Shown here: in pieces, positions 16,539 through 25,554 of the stretch
How positions within the stretch are numbered: position 1 is the stretch's first letter
How the letters are laid out: every line of letters begins with the position of its first letter
Origin: Microbulbifer litoralis
Lineage (GTDB): Bacteria; Pseudomonadota; Gammaproteobacteria; Pseudomonadales; Cellvibrionaceae
Direction of reading: 5' to 3'
DNA: 64,000 nucleotides
Assembly (NCBI RefSeq): GCF_023634065.1
Contig: NZ_JALKCV010000001.1
Location: forward strand, 434,001 to 498,000
Made by a program: the position numbers and the translations under genes
Notes under the pieces: generated by a model
The model's input: the letters and a program-made list of their open reading frames with translations, nothing else
Databases searched by the model: none
What the model was told of the DNA's origin: nothing

Positions 16539-17972
16539 GTGTCCGACCGCCGACTGCCGCGAAAACTCGCCCTGCTCTTCTCCACCCTGTTTGCCCTCGT
16601 ATCGGCCATTGCCGACAGCCGCGGCGACCTGCACCGCGTGCAGGTGCTGGTGGACAAGGGCCACTACCGCCAGGCCCGCACCAGGATCCAGCAGCTGCTG
16701 GACCAATCGCAGCCGGAGAAAACCCGGCACCAGTTGCTGTTCGAAGCGGAGAGGATGCGGCGTATCGAGAAGGAGTTCACGCTGCGCGAAAAGGATCTGG
16801 CGGCCGCCATTCGCCACTATATTCCCGACGCCAGCGAGGAGGACATTCGCCGCTGGAACAGCGAGGGATTACTGGAGAACAAGGTGATCGACGGCGAGCG
16901 CCGCTACTTCCACAAGGCCGCGTCCAACCTGCTGCAGGTTTCCGCGGAGGCCGCCCGGCGCAGCGGCAATTTCCGGGGATTTGCCGACGGCGCGCCGCTC
17001 TATGGGATACACCCGCATCACCGCGAAGTCATCGGCTCTGCGGCACCGGTCAGGAAACGTATCCGGGTCGACTACACGCTGTCGGTCGACGCGGGCGCAG
17101 TACCCGCCGGTGAAACCATTCGCGCCTGGCTGCCCTTCCCGCAGGAACTGCCCGGGCGGCAGGAAAATATCGAGCTGCTGGAACACTCGCCCGCAGACTA
17201 CGAACTGGCCCCCGCGGGCACACCGCAGCGCACCATCCATTTCGAGCGGCGGGCCAGCGCAGAAGGCCCTACCGAATTCAGTATCAGCTACCGCTTCGAC
17301 AGTATCGCCCGCTTTACACCGGTCGACCCGCAGCGAGTCGAAACACCGCCCGCGAGTGCGGCACTGGCGGACTTCCTGGCCGAGCGCCCGCCGCATATAC
17401 GCTTTACGCCGGAACTGCGCGCCCTGTCGCAGCGTATCGTCGGCGACGAGCGCAATCCCTACCGCATTGCGCAGAAACTGTTTGCGTATGTGGACAGCAT
17501 CCCCTGGGCCGGCGCGCGCGAATATTCCACCATCCGCAATATCAGCCAGTACGCCGCCGAAGCGGGCCACGCAGACTGCGGCCAGCAGACGCTGCTGCTG
17601 ATTACCCTGATGCGCCTGAACGGCATACCGGCCCGCTGGCAGTCCGGCTGGGAATTTTCACCGCAGAGCTTCGACACCATGCACGACTGGGGGGAATTCC
17701 ATCTCGCGCCCTACGGCTGGCTGCCGATGGATGTGACCCACGGCCTGCTGGCCGGCGATTCCGAGCGGGAGAACTGGTTCTACCTCGGCGGCCTCGATGC
17801 CTACCGGCTGATATTCAACACCGATTACGGCCGGCCGTTCGTGCCGGCCAAGCAGCATTTCCGCTCGGAAACCGTGGACTCCCAGCGGGGCGAGGTGGAG
17901 TGGCGCGGCGGCAACCTGTATTTCGACCAGTGGCGCTACCGCCTCGACTGGCAACTGGTGGAAGCGGAGTGA
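16539..17972 (+). CDS. Exported transglutaminase-like protein
   Basis: Protein of 477 residues from a GTG start with GGAG about eight bases upstream. The N-terminus (RRLPRKLALLFSTLFALVSAIA) is a Sec signal. Residues 30-140 form a helical, charged domain and residues 165-260 look beta-rich. The transglutaminase/protease-like core follows, with the Cys-His-Asp triad visible as HADCGQQTLL near residue 347, MHDWGEFHLAP near 386 and WLPMDVTHG near 400. Transglutaminase-fold proteins of bacteria are often peptidases or amidases. Its placement between ldcA and the P60/epimerase/MurR set suggests a role on murein peptides, but no function is established. It ends six bases from the convergent murR. 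Confidence 0.8.
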   Translation: MSDRRLPRKLALLFSTLFALVSAIADSRGDLHRVQVLVDKGHYRQARTRIQQLLDQSQPEKTRHQLLFEAERMRRIEKEFTLREKDLAAAIRHYIPDASEEDIRRWNSEGLLENKVIDGERRYFHKAASNLLQVSAEAARRSGNFRGFADGAPLYGIHPHHREVIGSAAPVRKRIRVDYTLSVDAGAVPAGETIRAWLPFPQELPGRQENIELLEHSPADYELAPAGTPQRTIHFERRASAEGPTEFSISYRFDSIARFTPVDPQRVETPPASAALADFLAERPPHIRFTPELRALSQRIVGDERNPYRIAQKLFAYVDSIPWAGAREYSTIRNISQYAAEAGHADCGQQTLLLITLMRLNGIPARWQSGWEFSPQSFDTMHDWGEFHLAPYGWLPMDVTHGLLAGDSERENWFYLGGLDAYRLIFNTDYGRPFVPAKQHFRSETVDSQRGEVEWRGGNLYFDQWRYRLDWQLVEAE

Positions 17973-17978
17973 GGCGGG

Positions 17979-18767
17979 CTACTGATCCGCGATCAGCAGG
18001 CCGCCGATCAGGCTTTCGATCACGTGCAACTGCGCCGAGCGGAACAGTAGCCGCTGCACGGCCTGCTCCTCCTCTGCGGGCATGACATAGAGACTGATAT
18101 CCGCGTGAATGCTGGCCGCATTGTAATTGTAGCGGGTGAGACTGAGCACCTTCACGCCCCGCTCGCGGGCGCTGTTGGCGATATCCACCAGGGATTCCTC
18201 GCCGCCCATATCGCAGATGATGCACAGCAGGTCTTCCCCGTCGAGGGATTCGGCCATGCTTTTCTGCAGCGGGCCACCCTGGTCAAAAACGGCCCAGGCG
18301 CCCAGCTCCAGCAGTTGGTAAGTCAGGTATTGCGCCACCGCCACCGATCCGCTGCAGGCGGACACCTGGATACAGCGCGCGGACTGGATGGCGGCCACCG
18401 CCGCCTGTAGCTGTTCCGGTTCATTGATGCTGACGGTATTTTCCAGCACTTCCAGCTTTTTCTGCCCCAACTGGCTGATCGGGGTGTTCGCCTGTGACAG
18501 GTGGGTATAGACCTCGTCAGGGGCGGCATGGTTGAGCACGCCGGCGTAACTCTCATAGACGGCGAGCTTCAGGCTGGGGTAGCCCTTGTAACCGAGCTTC
18601 TGGGAAAACTTGACCACACTGGACTGGCTCACACCCACCGCATCGGCGAGCTGCTGCGAGGAGTAATCGCGCAGCAGCTTGGTGTTCTCCATGATGAAGT
18701 CGGCGAGCTTCCGTTCGTTGACCGACATCTGGTCGCGCATTGCACGCATTTTCAGTAAACACGTCAT
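17979..18767 (-). CDS. murR: MurR/RpiR-family transcriptional regulator
   Basis: DNA-binding regulator of 262 residues. The N-terminal HTH_6 domain (roughly residues 1-80) has the recognisable helix-turn-helix YSSQQLADAVGVSQSSVVKFSQKLGYKGY. A SIS sugar-phosphate domain (roughly 105-240) contains VSACSGSVAVAQYLTYQL and IICDMGGEESLVDIA. The SIS SxSGxT-like loop is altered (DMGGEES), which may change ligand choice. MurR of E. coli is relieved by MurNAc-6-phosphate, the MurQ substrate, which fits this locus. It is the last gene of an operon with the P60 endopeptidase and epimerase, and the first of these has a perfect GAATA-N3-TATTC upstream, consistent with autoregulation. Some nearby M codons leave the exact start uncertain. 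Confidence 0.85.
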   Translation of the reverse strand: MTCLLKMRAMRDQMSVNERKLADFIMENTKLLRDYSSQQLADAVGVSQSSVVKFSQKLGYKGYPSLKLAVYESYAGVLNHAAPDEVYTHLSQANTPISQLGQKKLEVLENTVSINEPEQLQAAVAAIQSARCIQVSACSGSVAVAQYLTYQLLELGAWAVFDQGGPLQKSMAESLDGEDLLCIICDMGGEESLVDIANSARERGVKVLSLTRYNYNAASIHADISLYVMPAEEEQAVQRLLFRSAQLHVIESLIGGLLIADQ

Positions 18768-18800
18768 GACTTACCGCTCCGCCGGCCCGTCCAGGTGCTG

Positions 18801-19892
18801 TTACAGCAATTGCAGTCCATCTATTTTTTCTATTCCCAATCCCGGGGTTTCGTTCAGGATGATATCCGCATCCCTGTAGGTAGCGCCACCGACCACCGGA
18901 TCATACTGGCACAGGGAGGGCACATCCAGGTCCAGTTTTGACACTACCGGGGACTTGGCCGCGGCCACGTGGGCGGCGGCGGACACACCGATACTCGTTT
19001 CCAGCATACAGCCGACCATGCACTCGACATCGTAGAGGCCGGCGATATCGGCGATTTTCAGCGCACTGGAGATGCCGCCGGTTTTCATCAGCTTGATATT
19101 CATGATATCGGCTGCGCGACGCTTGATCACCTCCATGACCTCCAGCGGCCCGAAGATACTTTCGTCGGCCATGATCGGGGTTTTCACCCGCTCGGAGATA
19201 TAGCGCATCCCCTCGAGATCGGAGGCCTTCACCGGTTGCTCGATCAGTTCCAGCATCACACCCGCATCCTCGAGGCCGCGAATAGCCAGCACCGCCTCCT
19301 TGGGCCTCCAGCCCTGGTTGGCATCCAGCCGCAGCAGCGCGCGGCCTTTTACCGCCGAGTAGACCGCCTTGATCCGCTCGATATCCAGGCCGATATCCTT
19401 GCCCACCTTGAGCTTGAGGATCTCGAAACCGCGCTCCACCGCGTTTTCGGCGTCGGCCACCATTTTGTCGATATAGTCGACGCTGATGGTGATGTCCGTG
19501 GTCAGGCTGTTGTCGCCACCACCGAGAATGCGGTAAAGCGGCGCATTATAGCTCTGCGCAAAAAGATCATACAGGGCGATCTCGATCGCCGCCTTGGCAC
19601 TGGTGTTGTGAATCATCGCCGCGCCGATTTCCCGCGTCAGCCGGTTCAGGTCGGCAACGTTGCGGTCCAGCAGCCGCGGGGCAAAAACGGTGCGGATCGC
19701 CTCGATGACCGAACCGTGTGTATCGCCGGTAATCACAGCCGTCGCCGGGGCATTGCCGTAGCCTATGTGGCCGGTATCGGTTTCGAGCATCACGATCACA
19801 TCCTCGACACACTCCACGGTGCGAAGCGCGGTCTTGAAGGGAGTGATCAGAGGCACTTTGAGCATGCCCAGCTTCACGTCGACTATTTTCAT
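18801..19892 (-). CDS. L-Ala-D/L-Glu epimerase (dipeptide epimerase, enolase superfamily)
   Basis: Converts murein-derived L-Ala-D-Glu to L-Ala-L-Glu so that ordinary dipeptidases can finish the job. The 363-residue protein has the enolase-superfamily lysine pair LKLKVGKD near residue 160, metal ligands in LRLDANQGW, ELIEQPV and MADESIFG, and the second catalytic lysine in NIKLMKTGG near residue 260. A C-terminal KLDLDVPS carries the DxD motif that marks dipeptide epimerases (YcjG/YkfB). ATG 19892 is used rather than an upstream TTG; it follows the P60 stop by 11 bases. The neighbour makes exactly this dipeptide, so the assignment is strong. No signal peptide, so cytosolic. Confidence 0.92.
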   Translation of the reverse strand: MKIVDVKLGMLKVPLITPFKTALRTVECVEDVIVMLETDTGHIGYGNAPATAVITGDTHGSVIEAIRTVFAPRLLDRNVADLNRLTREIGAAMIHNTSAKAAIEIALYDLFAQSYNAPLYRILGGGDNSLTTDITISVDYIDKMVADAENAVERGFEILKLKVGKDIGLDIERIKAVYSAVKGRALLRLDANQGWRPKEAVLAIRGLEDAGVMLELIEQPVKASDLEGMRYISERVKTPIMADESIFGPLEVMEVIKRRAADIMNIKLMKTGGISSALKIADIAGLYDVECMVGCMLETSIGVSAAAHVAAAKSPVVSKLDLDVPSLCQYDPVVGGATYRDADIILNETPGLGIEKIDGLQLL

Positions 19893-19903
19893 AACTGTAC
19901 CGA

Positions 19904-21304
19904 TCAAATAATGCTTTTTATTGCGTAAATACTGCCGACGATGCTTTTCTCGCGACTGAGCATCAGCGGTTTCAGCGGCGTTACCGAAACCCCGGACAGG
20001 GTACCGCTGTAGAACTTCCTGCCTGCGTCGAAATAATTCAGGCCGGTCACATCGTGGATCACATAGGGCTCGCCGCCCACCCGGCCGATATACATCATGA
20101 CATGGCCGGGGATATAGAGCAGGTCGCCGACTTTCAGCGACGCCAGCGCCCTTTCCCGCGCCGCGCTGTCGCCCTCGTCGAAGAAACGGGTCGGAGCGAA
20201 CTTTCCGTGCCCCTGCTGGCCGGAGTTGCGCGGCATCAGCACGCCGAACGACTTGAACACCTCACCGACAAAGCCGGTGCAGTCGCGGGCATTGTAGTCG
20301 TGGCCCCAGCCGTAGCGCTCACCGAGAAACTTGAACGACTGTCGCAGGAGTTCCGACGGGCGGTAGGGCAGATGCCCCACATGCACATCGCGGCTGCGGG
20401 CGATCAGTGCCGGCTCGAAACCCAGCCCGCCGTCGTCCCGGCGCACCGGCAGTTCGACGATGTGGCTGGCGTAGGGATTCTGGCCGTGCACATTGTGGCC
20501 CACCTGACGCGCGCTCAACAGCGGCAGTGACACCCCCATATCCAGCAGCCGCTCCGACGTGCGGGCATCCTCCGGGTTGTAGTTGGTACGCACCTGGGCA
20601 CCGGTCACCAGCAGCCGCGGCCCGCGATGTGCCCAGCGCTCGATCTCGCCCCGGTCGCCGGTGGCCACGGCGGACTTGGGCAGCCAGGCGGCGTAGTGGT
20701 AATTGAGCGCAAACCACCAGTTGCCGTCCGCACTCTCGTGCAGCAACGCAACCCGTTGGCCGGGAAAGACACCGGTTTCCTGCAGGCGGTCCAGGTCGCC
20801 ACCCGCGGGGCTCTTGTAAATCCGCTGCCGGGTGGGATAACTGCGCATGCTCGCGCGCTGCACGACCAGCCCCCAGCGGACATCGACGGTATCGGGGATC
20901 CTGTCGCGCTGCACGCTGGCCTGCAGCCGTTCGTAGTCCGCCGCCGAGACGGGGGATCCGTCGCTGTGGTAGCGGGGGGAGGAGGCGGGCCGACTGACGC
21001 CGTCGAGCAACGCCAGCACCCGGACCCTGTCCAGGGTATCGCCCAGGGCGCTGAGGTCGCGCAGGTACTCACCGCGCGCGAGGTTGCCGGCATTGAAAGC
21101 GGAGATCTCTCCGGCGGACATGCGAAGACTGTCGTCTTCGAGGCGCTGTACCCAGTAGTCAGCGGAGAGCATTTCCTCCCGAATACCCGGCACATCGGTA
21201 AAAAATTCGTCGGATGGCGCTTCGCGGGGCGGTTCCGCCGATTCGGCACAGGCGGACAGCCACGAGGCGAAAAGCAGGCCCCCAAGCAGTGTTATTGTCT
21301 TCAT
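19904..21304 (-). CDS. NlpC/P60 lipoprotein with SH3 domains (gamma-D-Glu–diamino acid endopeptidase, YkfC-like)
   Basis: Cuts the gamma-D-glutamyl–meso-diaminopimelate bond of murein peptides, releasing L-Ala-D-Glu. The 466-residue protein begins MKTITLLGGLLFASWLSAC with a lipobox at Cys19. Two SH3-type regions follow (around residues 140-210, starting WGLVVQRASMRSYP, and 225-300). The C-terminal P60 domain has the catalytic cysteine in YGWGHDYNARDCTGFVGEVF near residue 345, the histidine in DLLYIPGHVMMYIGR near 405 and a third polar residue in YVIHDVTG. Size and architecture match YkfC/DPP-VI-type enzymes. It leads the P60–epimerase–murR operon and has a perfect candidate operator 60 bases upstream. 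Confidence 0.92.
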   Translation of the reverse strand: MKTITLLGGLLFASWLSACAESAEPPREAPSDEFFTDVPGIREEMLSADYWVQRLEDDSLRMSAGEISAFNAGNLARGEYLRDLSALGDTLDRVRVLALLDGVSRPASSPRYHSDGSPVSAADYERLQASVQRDRIPDTVDVRWGLVVQRASMRSYPTRQRIYKSPAGGDLDRLQETGVFPGQRVALLHESADGNWWFALNYHYAAWLPKSAVATGDRGEIERWAHRGPRLLVTGAQVRTNYNPEDARTSERLLDMGVSLPLLSARQVGHNVHGQNPYASHIVELPVRRDDGGLGFEPALIARSRDVHVGHLPYRPSELLRQSFKFLGERYGWGHDYNARDCTGFVGEVFKSFGVLMPRNSGQQGHGKFAPTRFFDEGDSAARERALASLKVGDLLYIPGHVMMYIGRVGGEPYVIHDVTGLNYFDAGRKFYSGTLSGVSVTPLKPLMLSREKSIVGSIYAIKSII

Positions 21305-21363
21305 TACATCTCAATGGCGATCAGCCAAACCCCCGGTCAGCGCAATCATCATCCCATTTGAAA

Positions 21364-21376
21364 GAATACATTATTC
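21364..21376. promoter_or_regulatory. Candidate MurR operator, perfect GAATA-N3-TATTC
   Basis: GAATACATTATTC, centred about 66 bases upstream of the P60 endopeptidase start. The same palindrome is perfect at 29787-29799 and 37254-37266. Confidence 0.6.
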
Positions 21377-21407
21377 TGACCACCCCAACAACAAAGAATA
21401 AAGCGTG

Positions 21408-21432
21408 AAAAAAGCCGGCGCAGGGCGCCGGC
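21408..21432 (-). terminator. Rho-independent terminator of the murein-locus TonB receptor
   Basis: Read on the minus strand, an eight-base GC stem (GCCGGCGC with GCGCCGGC, three-base loop) is followed by six T. It lies 60 bases after the receptor stop codon. Confidence 0.85.
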
Positions 21433-21493
21433 AAGACAGAGACCGGAGGGGCCACACCGGGGCGGTGCGTCGGCCCCTCACGGGTTGGGGTCG

Positions 21494-24136
21494 TTAAAAC
21501 TTGTAGTTTGCACCGAGGAAGAAGCGGCGGCCGTTTTCCCACTCGCTGCCCTGCAGGGTGGGACCGCCGTCCACCTTGAAGATTTCGTTGACCGTTTCAT
21601 TGGCCAGGTTGAGGGCCTCGGCACGCAGCGTCAGCTGGTCGGTCAGGTAGTAACTGAACTGGGCGTCCAGCGATGCCTGCTCGTCCCGGAACAGGCTGCC
21701 GACCGCCGTTTTTGCGCGGAAGAACTCGGAGCGATAGTTATAGGCCAGGCGCGCGCTGAATTTTTCGTTCTCGAAGAAACCGCTCAGGTTGGCCATATGC
21801 TCGCTGTTACCCGGCAGCGTGACCGGGCCATCCTCGGTCTTCGCGTCGCCCACATCGGTGTAGGTGTAGTTGCCGACGAAGCCGAAACCGTTGTCGAAGC
21901 TGTACTGCAACTGCGCCTCGAGGCCGCTGAGGTCCACGCCCGGGCCGTTCTGCGGCCGCGACATCGACTGGATATCGACCACGCCGTCCGGGCTGACAAC
22001 CTGTTCCGCGCGAATCTCGGTAAAGATGTAGTCGTCGATCTTCTTGGTAAACAGGGTCGCGGCCGCCATGGCACTGTCGGCGAAATACCATTCGGCCCCC
22101 AGGTCGTACTGGGTCGCGCGGTAGGGATTGAGCGCCGGGTTGCCGCCCGAGCCAGAGCTGGTCTCCGGCGTCAGGGAAACGGATGACGTCAGTTGGCTGG
22201 GGCTCGGCCGCGCGATCACCTTGGCGGCGGCAAAGCGCAGCACCACATCGTCGTTCAGGTCCCAGGCCAGGTTCAGGCTCGGCAGGACGTCGGAGTAATC
22301 CGAGGTGACCTCGTCGTAGAGGTAATCCCCCTGCTCATCGGAGAAGCTCCAGGCGCCGGAAGTGGTGTCGGTGGTCACGTAGCGCACACCGACATTGCCG
22401 CGAACACCGGTCGCATCGTCGGCAAAGTCCGCTTTCACGTAGACGGCGTCCACTTTCTCGTTGATATCGAAGATCGAGGGATACCAGGTCTGGTCGCGGT
22501 TGGAGCACAGTTCCGCACTGCCGGCCCGGCAGTCCGGCAGCGCATCGAAATAGGCGTTCAGCTTGTCGCGGTCCGGATCGAAGTAGGCGCCGGGGGCGAA
22601 GCCGGTCTCGCCGTGCAGGCCACTCACCACGGCACCGCTCCAGAAGTCCGCGGCGGTACCGAAGTAGCCGCCCGCCGCATCGAGATTGGAGGCGTAGGTC
22701 CTGACGCGGTCCTGGCCGGTGTCCCGGTCGCGGCGCTTGTAGCCCACCTTGATCTGCTCCACCGGGCCGAAGTCCACATCGAACTCCGTGTCGACCTGGG
22801 CGTAATCCTCGGCGTCGCTCATGAGAATGCGGGATTCGAAGTAACCGTTCAGGACCAGCTCGTCGCCGGGGTTGGTGATCCAGCCGCTGTCGGCAAAGCT
22901 GCCGCTGGGACCGCCCTCGTTGCTGTAACTCCAGTTCACGCGATCGTCGTTCGCCTGGTTGAAATACTCGTAGAACCAGTCGTTGGCCCTGCCCTCGGAA
23001 GTGGTGCGGCCGAGCTGCGCGTGAACGCGGGCGAAGCCGAGATCGTAGTTCATGTCCAGGTCGAGCACGTCGGTGTCCATGCTCGAGCCATCGCGGTAGA
23101 TCACATCGTAGGCTACGTGCGAGCCCACTTGTGAGCCGTCGATATCGGCCCCGATCAGCACGCCGTTTTCGTCCACCCGGCTATTGGTGGCGCCGTCGCG
23201 GACACCGTTGCCCGGCAGCGGCAGGAAATTCTGGTTGCTGTTGGAGGCACCCAGCTCCGAGGCCATGTAGTGCAGGGTCGCGTCGAACCGCTCGCCGGGC
23301 CGGTACTGCAGGTTCAGGTCGACACCGCGGCGCTCGCGATCCTGCTTGAACAGCGCGGACCCCAGCCCCCAGGGTACATAGACGTCTTCGCCGGTGTCCG
23401 CGGTGTTGTAGACACTGTAGTTGCCCAGCACTTCCGCGCCGTGGCGCTCGACCGTGCGATCCTGGAATACCACAGCCCCCAGCACGCCGAAGGTGCCGGC
23501 CTCGTTTTTCCAGGAGGCCATGGCAGAGCCGGACGGATCCCACTGCTCCGGCAGTTCGCTGTACTGGCTCTCCAGGCTCACGGACGCGGTACCGGAATCC
23601 ATGTCCAGCGGTTTGCGTGTGCTCAGGATGATGGTGCCGCCCACCGACCCCTCGTCGATATCCGCCTGCGGGGTTTTGTAAACCTCGGCGCTGGCGATCA
23701 GGTCGGACGGCAACATTGCGTAGTTGAAACCGCGGGACAGCGCGCTCAGCACCTTCCACTGGGAGGTCGCCACTGTCTGGCCATTCAGCAGGGTCATATT
23801 CAGGGAAGAATCGGTGCCGCGAATGGATACATCCTCACCCTCGCCGAAATCGCGGGAAATGGAGACGCCGGGCACACGCTGCAGCGCCTCAGCCACATTT
23901 TTGTCCGGGAACTTGCCGATATCCTCGGCGGTGATCGCATCCACCACCGAGTCGGCGTTGCGCTTCATGTCGATATTCTGTTCCAGGCTGGCCCGGATGC
24001 CGACGACGGTGACCTCCTCCAGGTTGTCGCCGCCCTGTGCCAGGGCGCCCGTCGAAGCGATGGCCAGGGCTGCCAGGGACCCCAGGCGGACGAGTGATTG
24101 GTTGGCGGACCGAATGGCCCGATCGAGCTTGTGCAT
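21494..24136 (-). CDS. TonB-dependent outer-membrane receptor (TIGR01782/Xanth-Caul type)
   Basis: Outer-membrane receptor of 880 residues that would import muropeptides or amino sugars using TonB energy. It has a Sec signal ending STGALAQG near residue 35, a TonB-box-like LEEVTVVGIR, and a plug with IGKFPDKNVAEALQRVPGVS and DVSIRGTDSSLNMTLLNGQ, diagnostic of the carbohydrate-type receptors first catalogued in Xanthomonas and Caulobacter. The barrel ends in RRFFLGANYKF with the C-terminal aromatic needed for assembly. It has its own terminator and a near-perfect candidate operator at 24217-24229. Position between the P60 operon and the amidase/YfeW genes suggests peptidoglycan fragments as cargo; the true ligand is unknown. 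Confidence 0.92.
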   Translation of the reverse strand: MHKLDRAIRSANQSLVRLGSLAALAIASTGALAQGGDNLEEVTVVGIRASLEQNIDMKRNADSVVDAITAEDIGKFPDKNVAEALQRVPGVSISRDFGEGEDVSIRGTDSSLNMTLLNGQTVATSQWKVLSALSRGFNYAMLPSDLIASAEVYKTPQADIDEGSVGGTIILSTRKPLDMDSGTASVSLESQYSELPEQWDPSGSAMASWKNEAGTFGVLGAVVFQDRTVERHGAEVLGNYSVYNTADTGEDVYVPWGLGSALFKQDRERRGVDLNLQYRPGERFDATLHYMASELGASNSNQNFLPLPGNGVRDGATNSRVDENGVLIGADIDGSQVGSHVAYDVIYRDGSSMDTDVLDLDMNYDLGFARVHAQLGRTTSEGRANDWFYEYFNQANDDRVNWSYSNEGGPSGSFADSGWITNPGDELVLNGYFESRILMSDAEDYAQVDTEFDVDFGPVEQIKVGYKRRDRDTGQDRVRTYASNLDAAGGYFGTAADFWSGAVVSGLHGETGFAPGAYFDPDRDKLNAYFDALPDCRAGSAELCSNRDQTWYPSIFDINEKVDAVYVKADFADDATGVRGNVGVRYVTTDTTSGAWSFSDEQGDYLYDEVTSDYSDVLPSLNLAWDLNDDVVLRFAAAKVIARPSPSQLTSSVSLTPETSSGSGGNPALNPYRATQYDLGAEWYFADSAMAAATLFTKKIDDYIFTEIRAEQVVSPDGVVDIQSMSRPQNGPGVDLSGLEAQLQYSFDNGFGFVGNYTYTDVGDAKTEDGPVTLPGNSEHMANLSGFFENEKFSARLAYNYRSEFFRAKTAVGSLFRDEQASLDAQFSYYLTDQLTLRAEALNLANETVNEIFKVDGGPTLQGSEWENGRRFFLGANYKF

Positions 24137-24474
24137 CTTATTCCCTCGCGTCGTTTTTTTATTGAGTTATCCACTTTCGGTCGAGCGACCCGCGTCGAAG
24201 ACAGCGCTGTCTTATGGAATAAACTATTTCAGAGAATGTAGACGGTCAAGAATTATTTATGTTTAATGGCGGTACTGGCGCACAGTGGCGGGAATAAATA
24301 TTCGGACTATTCCGCACTAACTGTCTTTTATGTCAACCGAAGGATCCCTTACGGGGCAAAGGCACGCGACAGGGACAAATATAACCATGACTGGCGGCCG
24401 GATCTCGCCGGGCCATTTCCGGTACCGCCACCAGTACAGTATCCCGACCCGGCTATCAGACTGGAGGAGCCCCA
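24137..24474. other. Divergent promoter region between TonB receptor and amidase
   Basis: A 338-base gap with no convincing gene; short open frames here lack a ribosome site and family features. It contains an AT-rich core (24217-24303), the candidate operator at 24217, a weaker related sequence at 24250, and GAATAAATATTC at 24292-24303, in which the two half-sites are spaced by two bases instead of three. Confidence 0.6.
24217..24229. promoter_or_regulatory. Candidate MurR operator, near-perfect (GAATA-N3-TATTT)
   Basis: GAATAAACTATTT matches nine of ten palindrome positions, about 80 bases upstream of the TonB receptor start. Confidence 0.5.
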
Positions 24475-25461
24475 ATGCCGACTACCGGAACAAAGCGCGG
24501 CTGGAAGAGCGCGCTGATCGCGTCCGCCTGTACCCTGACCCTCAGCGCCTGCAGCGGCGCTGGCGGAGGCTTCAACAGCGCCGCCAGTGGCGATTTCCAG
24601 CTCGAGACAGTGGCATCGCAGAACGCCAGCGAACGGGTGCGCTTCCTGGTCATGCACTATACCGCCGAGGATTTTGCCAGCTCACTGCGCATACTGACGC
24701 AACCCAGCCCCTACCCGGTGAGCGCCCACTACCTGGTGCCGGAGAGTGGCGACCCCAGCTATCCGCACTCCGATCTCCGCGTCTACCAGCTGGTGGACGA
24801 GAGCCGGCGCGCCTGGCACGCGGGCCCGGGGGAATGGGAGGACCGCACCCAGGTCAACGACCAGTCCATCGGTATCGAAATCGTCAATCAAGGCCGCTGT
24901 CACCCGCCGGTGGAGATGGTGGCGCAGAAGGCCGGCGAAGAGGTGTGTTTCTTCCCCGAGTTCGACGATCGCCAGATCGAGCTGCTGATAGCGCTTTCCC
25001 ACAGCATTCTAGAGCGCTACCCGGAAATCACCCCCACCCGCGTCGTCGGCCACAGCGATATCCGCCCGTACCAGAAAGTCGACCCGGGCCCGCGCTTCCC
25101 GTGGGAGCAGCTGGCCGCGGCCGGTATCGGCGCCTGGTACGACGACGACACCGCCGAGCGCCACCTGGAAAACCTGCGCGGCAACACCAGCAGCGACCGC
25201 GACAGCATCCGCCGGCGCTTTGCCCGCTGGCTGTCCGATTACGGCTACGGCATCGATCCGGAAACCGCCAGCGACGAGGATATCGGTCTCTACACCCGCG
25301 CCTTCCAGTACCACTTCCGGCCGTGGAAGGTCGACGGCGAAGTGGACAACCAGACCCGCGCCATTCTGCTGGCACTGCTGGAGAAGTATTTTCCGGATAA
25401 ACTGAGCGGCTACAGCGAAATCAACACCCGGGTACTTGCGGAACTGCAGCCGGACGAATAG
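24475..25461 (+). CDS. AmiD-like lipoprotein N-acetylmuramoyl-L-alanine amidase
   Basis: Cleaves the MurNAc–L-Ala bond to free stem peptides. The 328-residue protein has a lipoprotein signal (LIASACTLTLSACSG). The amidase_2/PGRP zinc domain spans roughly residues 50-210: FLVMHYTAEDF with the first histidine, SAHYLVPESG, NDQSIGIEIVNQG and VGHSDIRPYQKVDPGPRFPW with the second histidine and the aspartate ligand. Residues 230-315 form a peptidoglycan-binding-type helical domain (FARWLSDYGYGID, TRAFQYHFRPWKVDGEVD, NQTRAILLALL). A strong GGAGGAG lies six bases before the ATG. Architecture matches outer-membrane AmiD of E. coli. Followed after 93 bases by yfeW, likely cotranscribed. Confidence 0.92.
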   Translation: MPTTGTKRGWKSALIASACTLTLSACSGAGGGFNSAASGDFQLETVASQNASERVRFLVMHYTAEDFASSLRILTQPSPYPVSAHYLVPESGDPSYPHSDLRVYQLVDESRRAWHAGPGEWEDRTQVNDQSIGIEIVNQGRCHPPVEMVAQKAGEEVCFFPEFDDRQIELLIALSHSILERYPEITPTRVVGHSDIRPYQKVDPGPRFPWEQLAAAGIGAWYDDDTAERHLENLRGNTSSDRDSIRRRFARWLSDYGYGIDPETASDEDIGLYTRAFQYHFRPWKVDGEVDNQTRAILLALLEKYFPDKLSGYSEINTRVLAELQPDE

Positions 25462-25554
25462 CGATCCCGGTGCGCATGGCGCCCGCAGCAAAGCGGAAAC
25501 AGGCCGGTACAGAAACCGGTTGCCCGAACACTTCAGAAGAACCTGGGAACAACA

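Noticed and set aside
24266-24517. Small plus-strand gene between the TonB receptor and the amidase
   Set aside because: No ribosome site, overlaps the amidase start and reads through operator-like AT-rich DNA.
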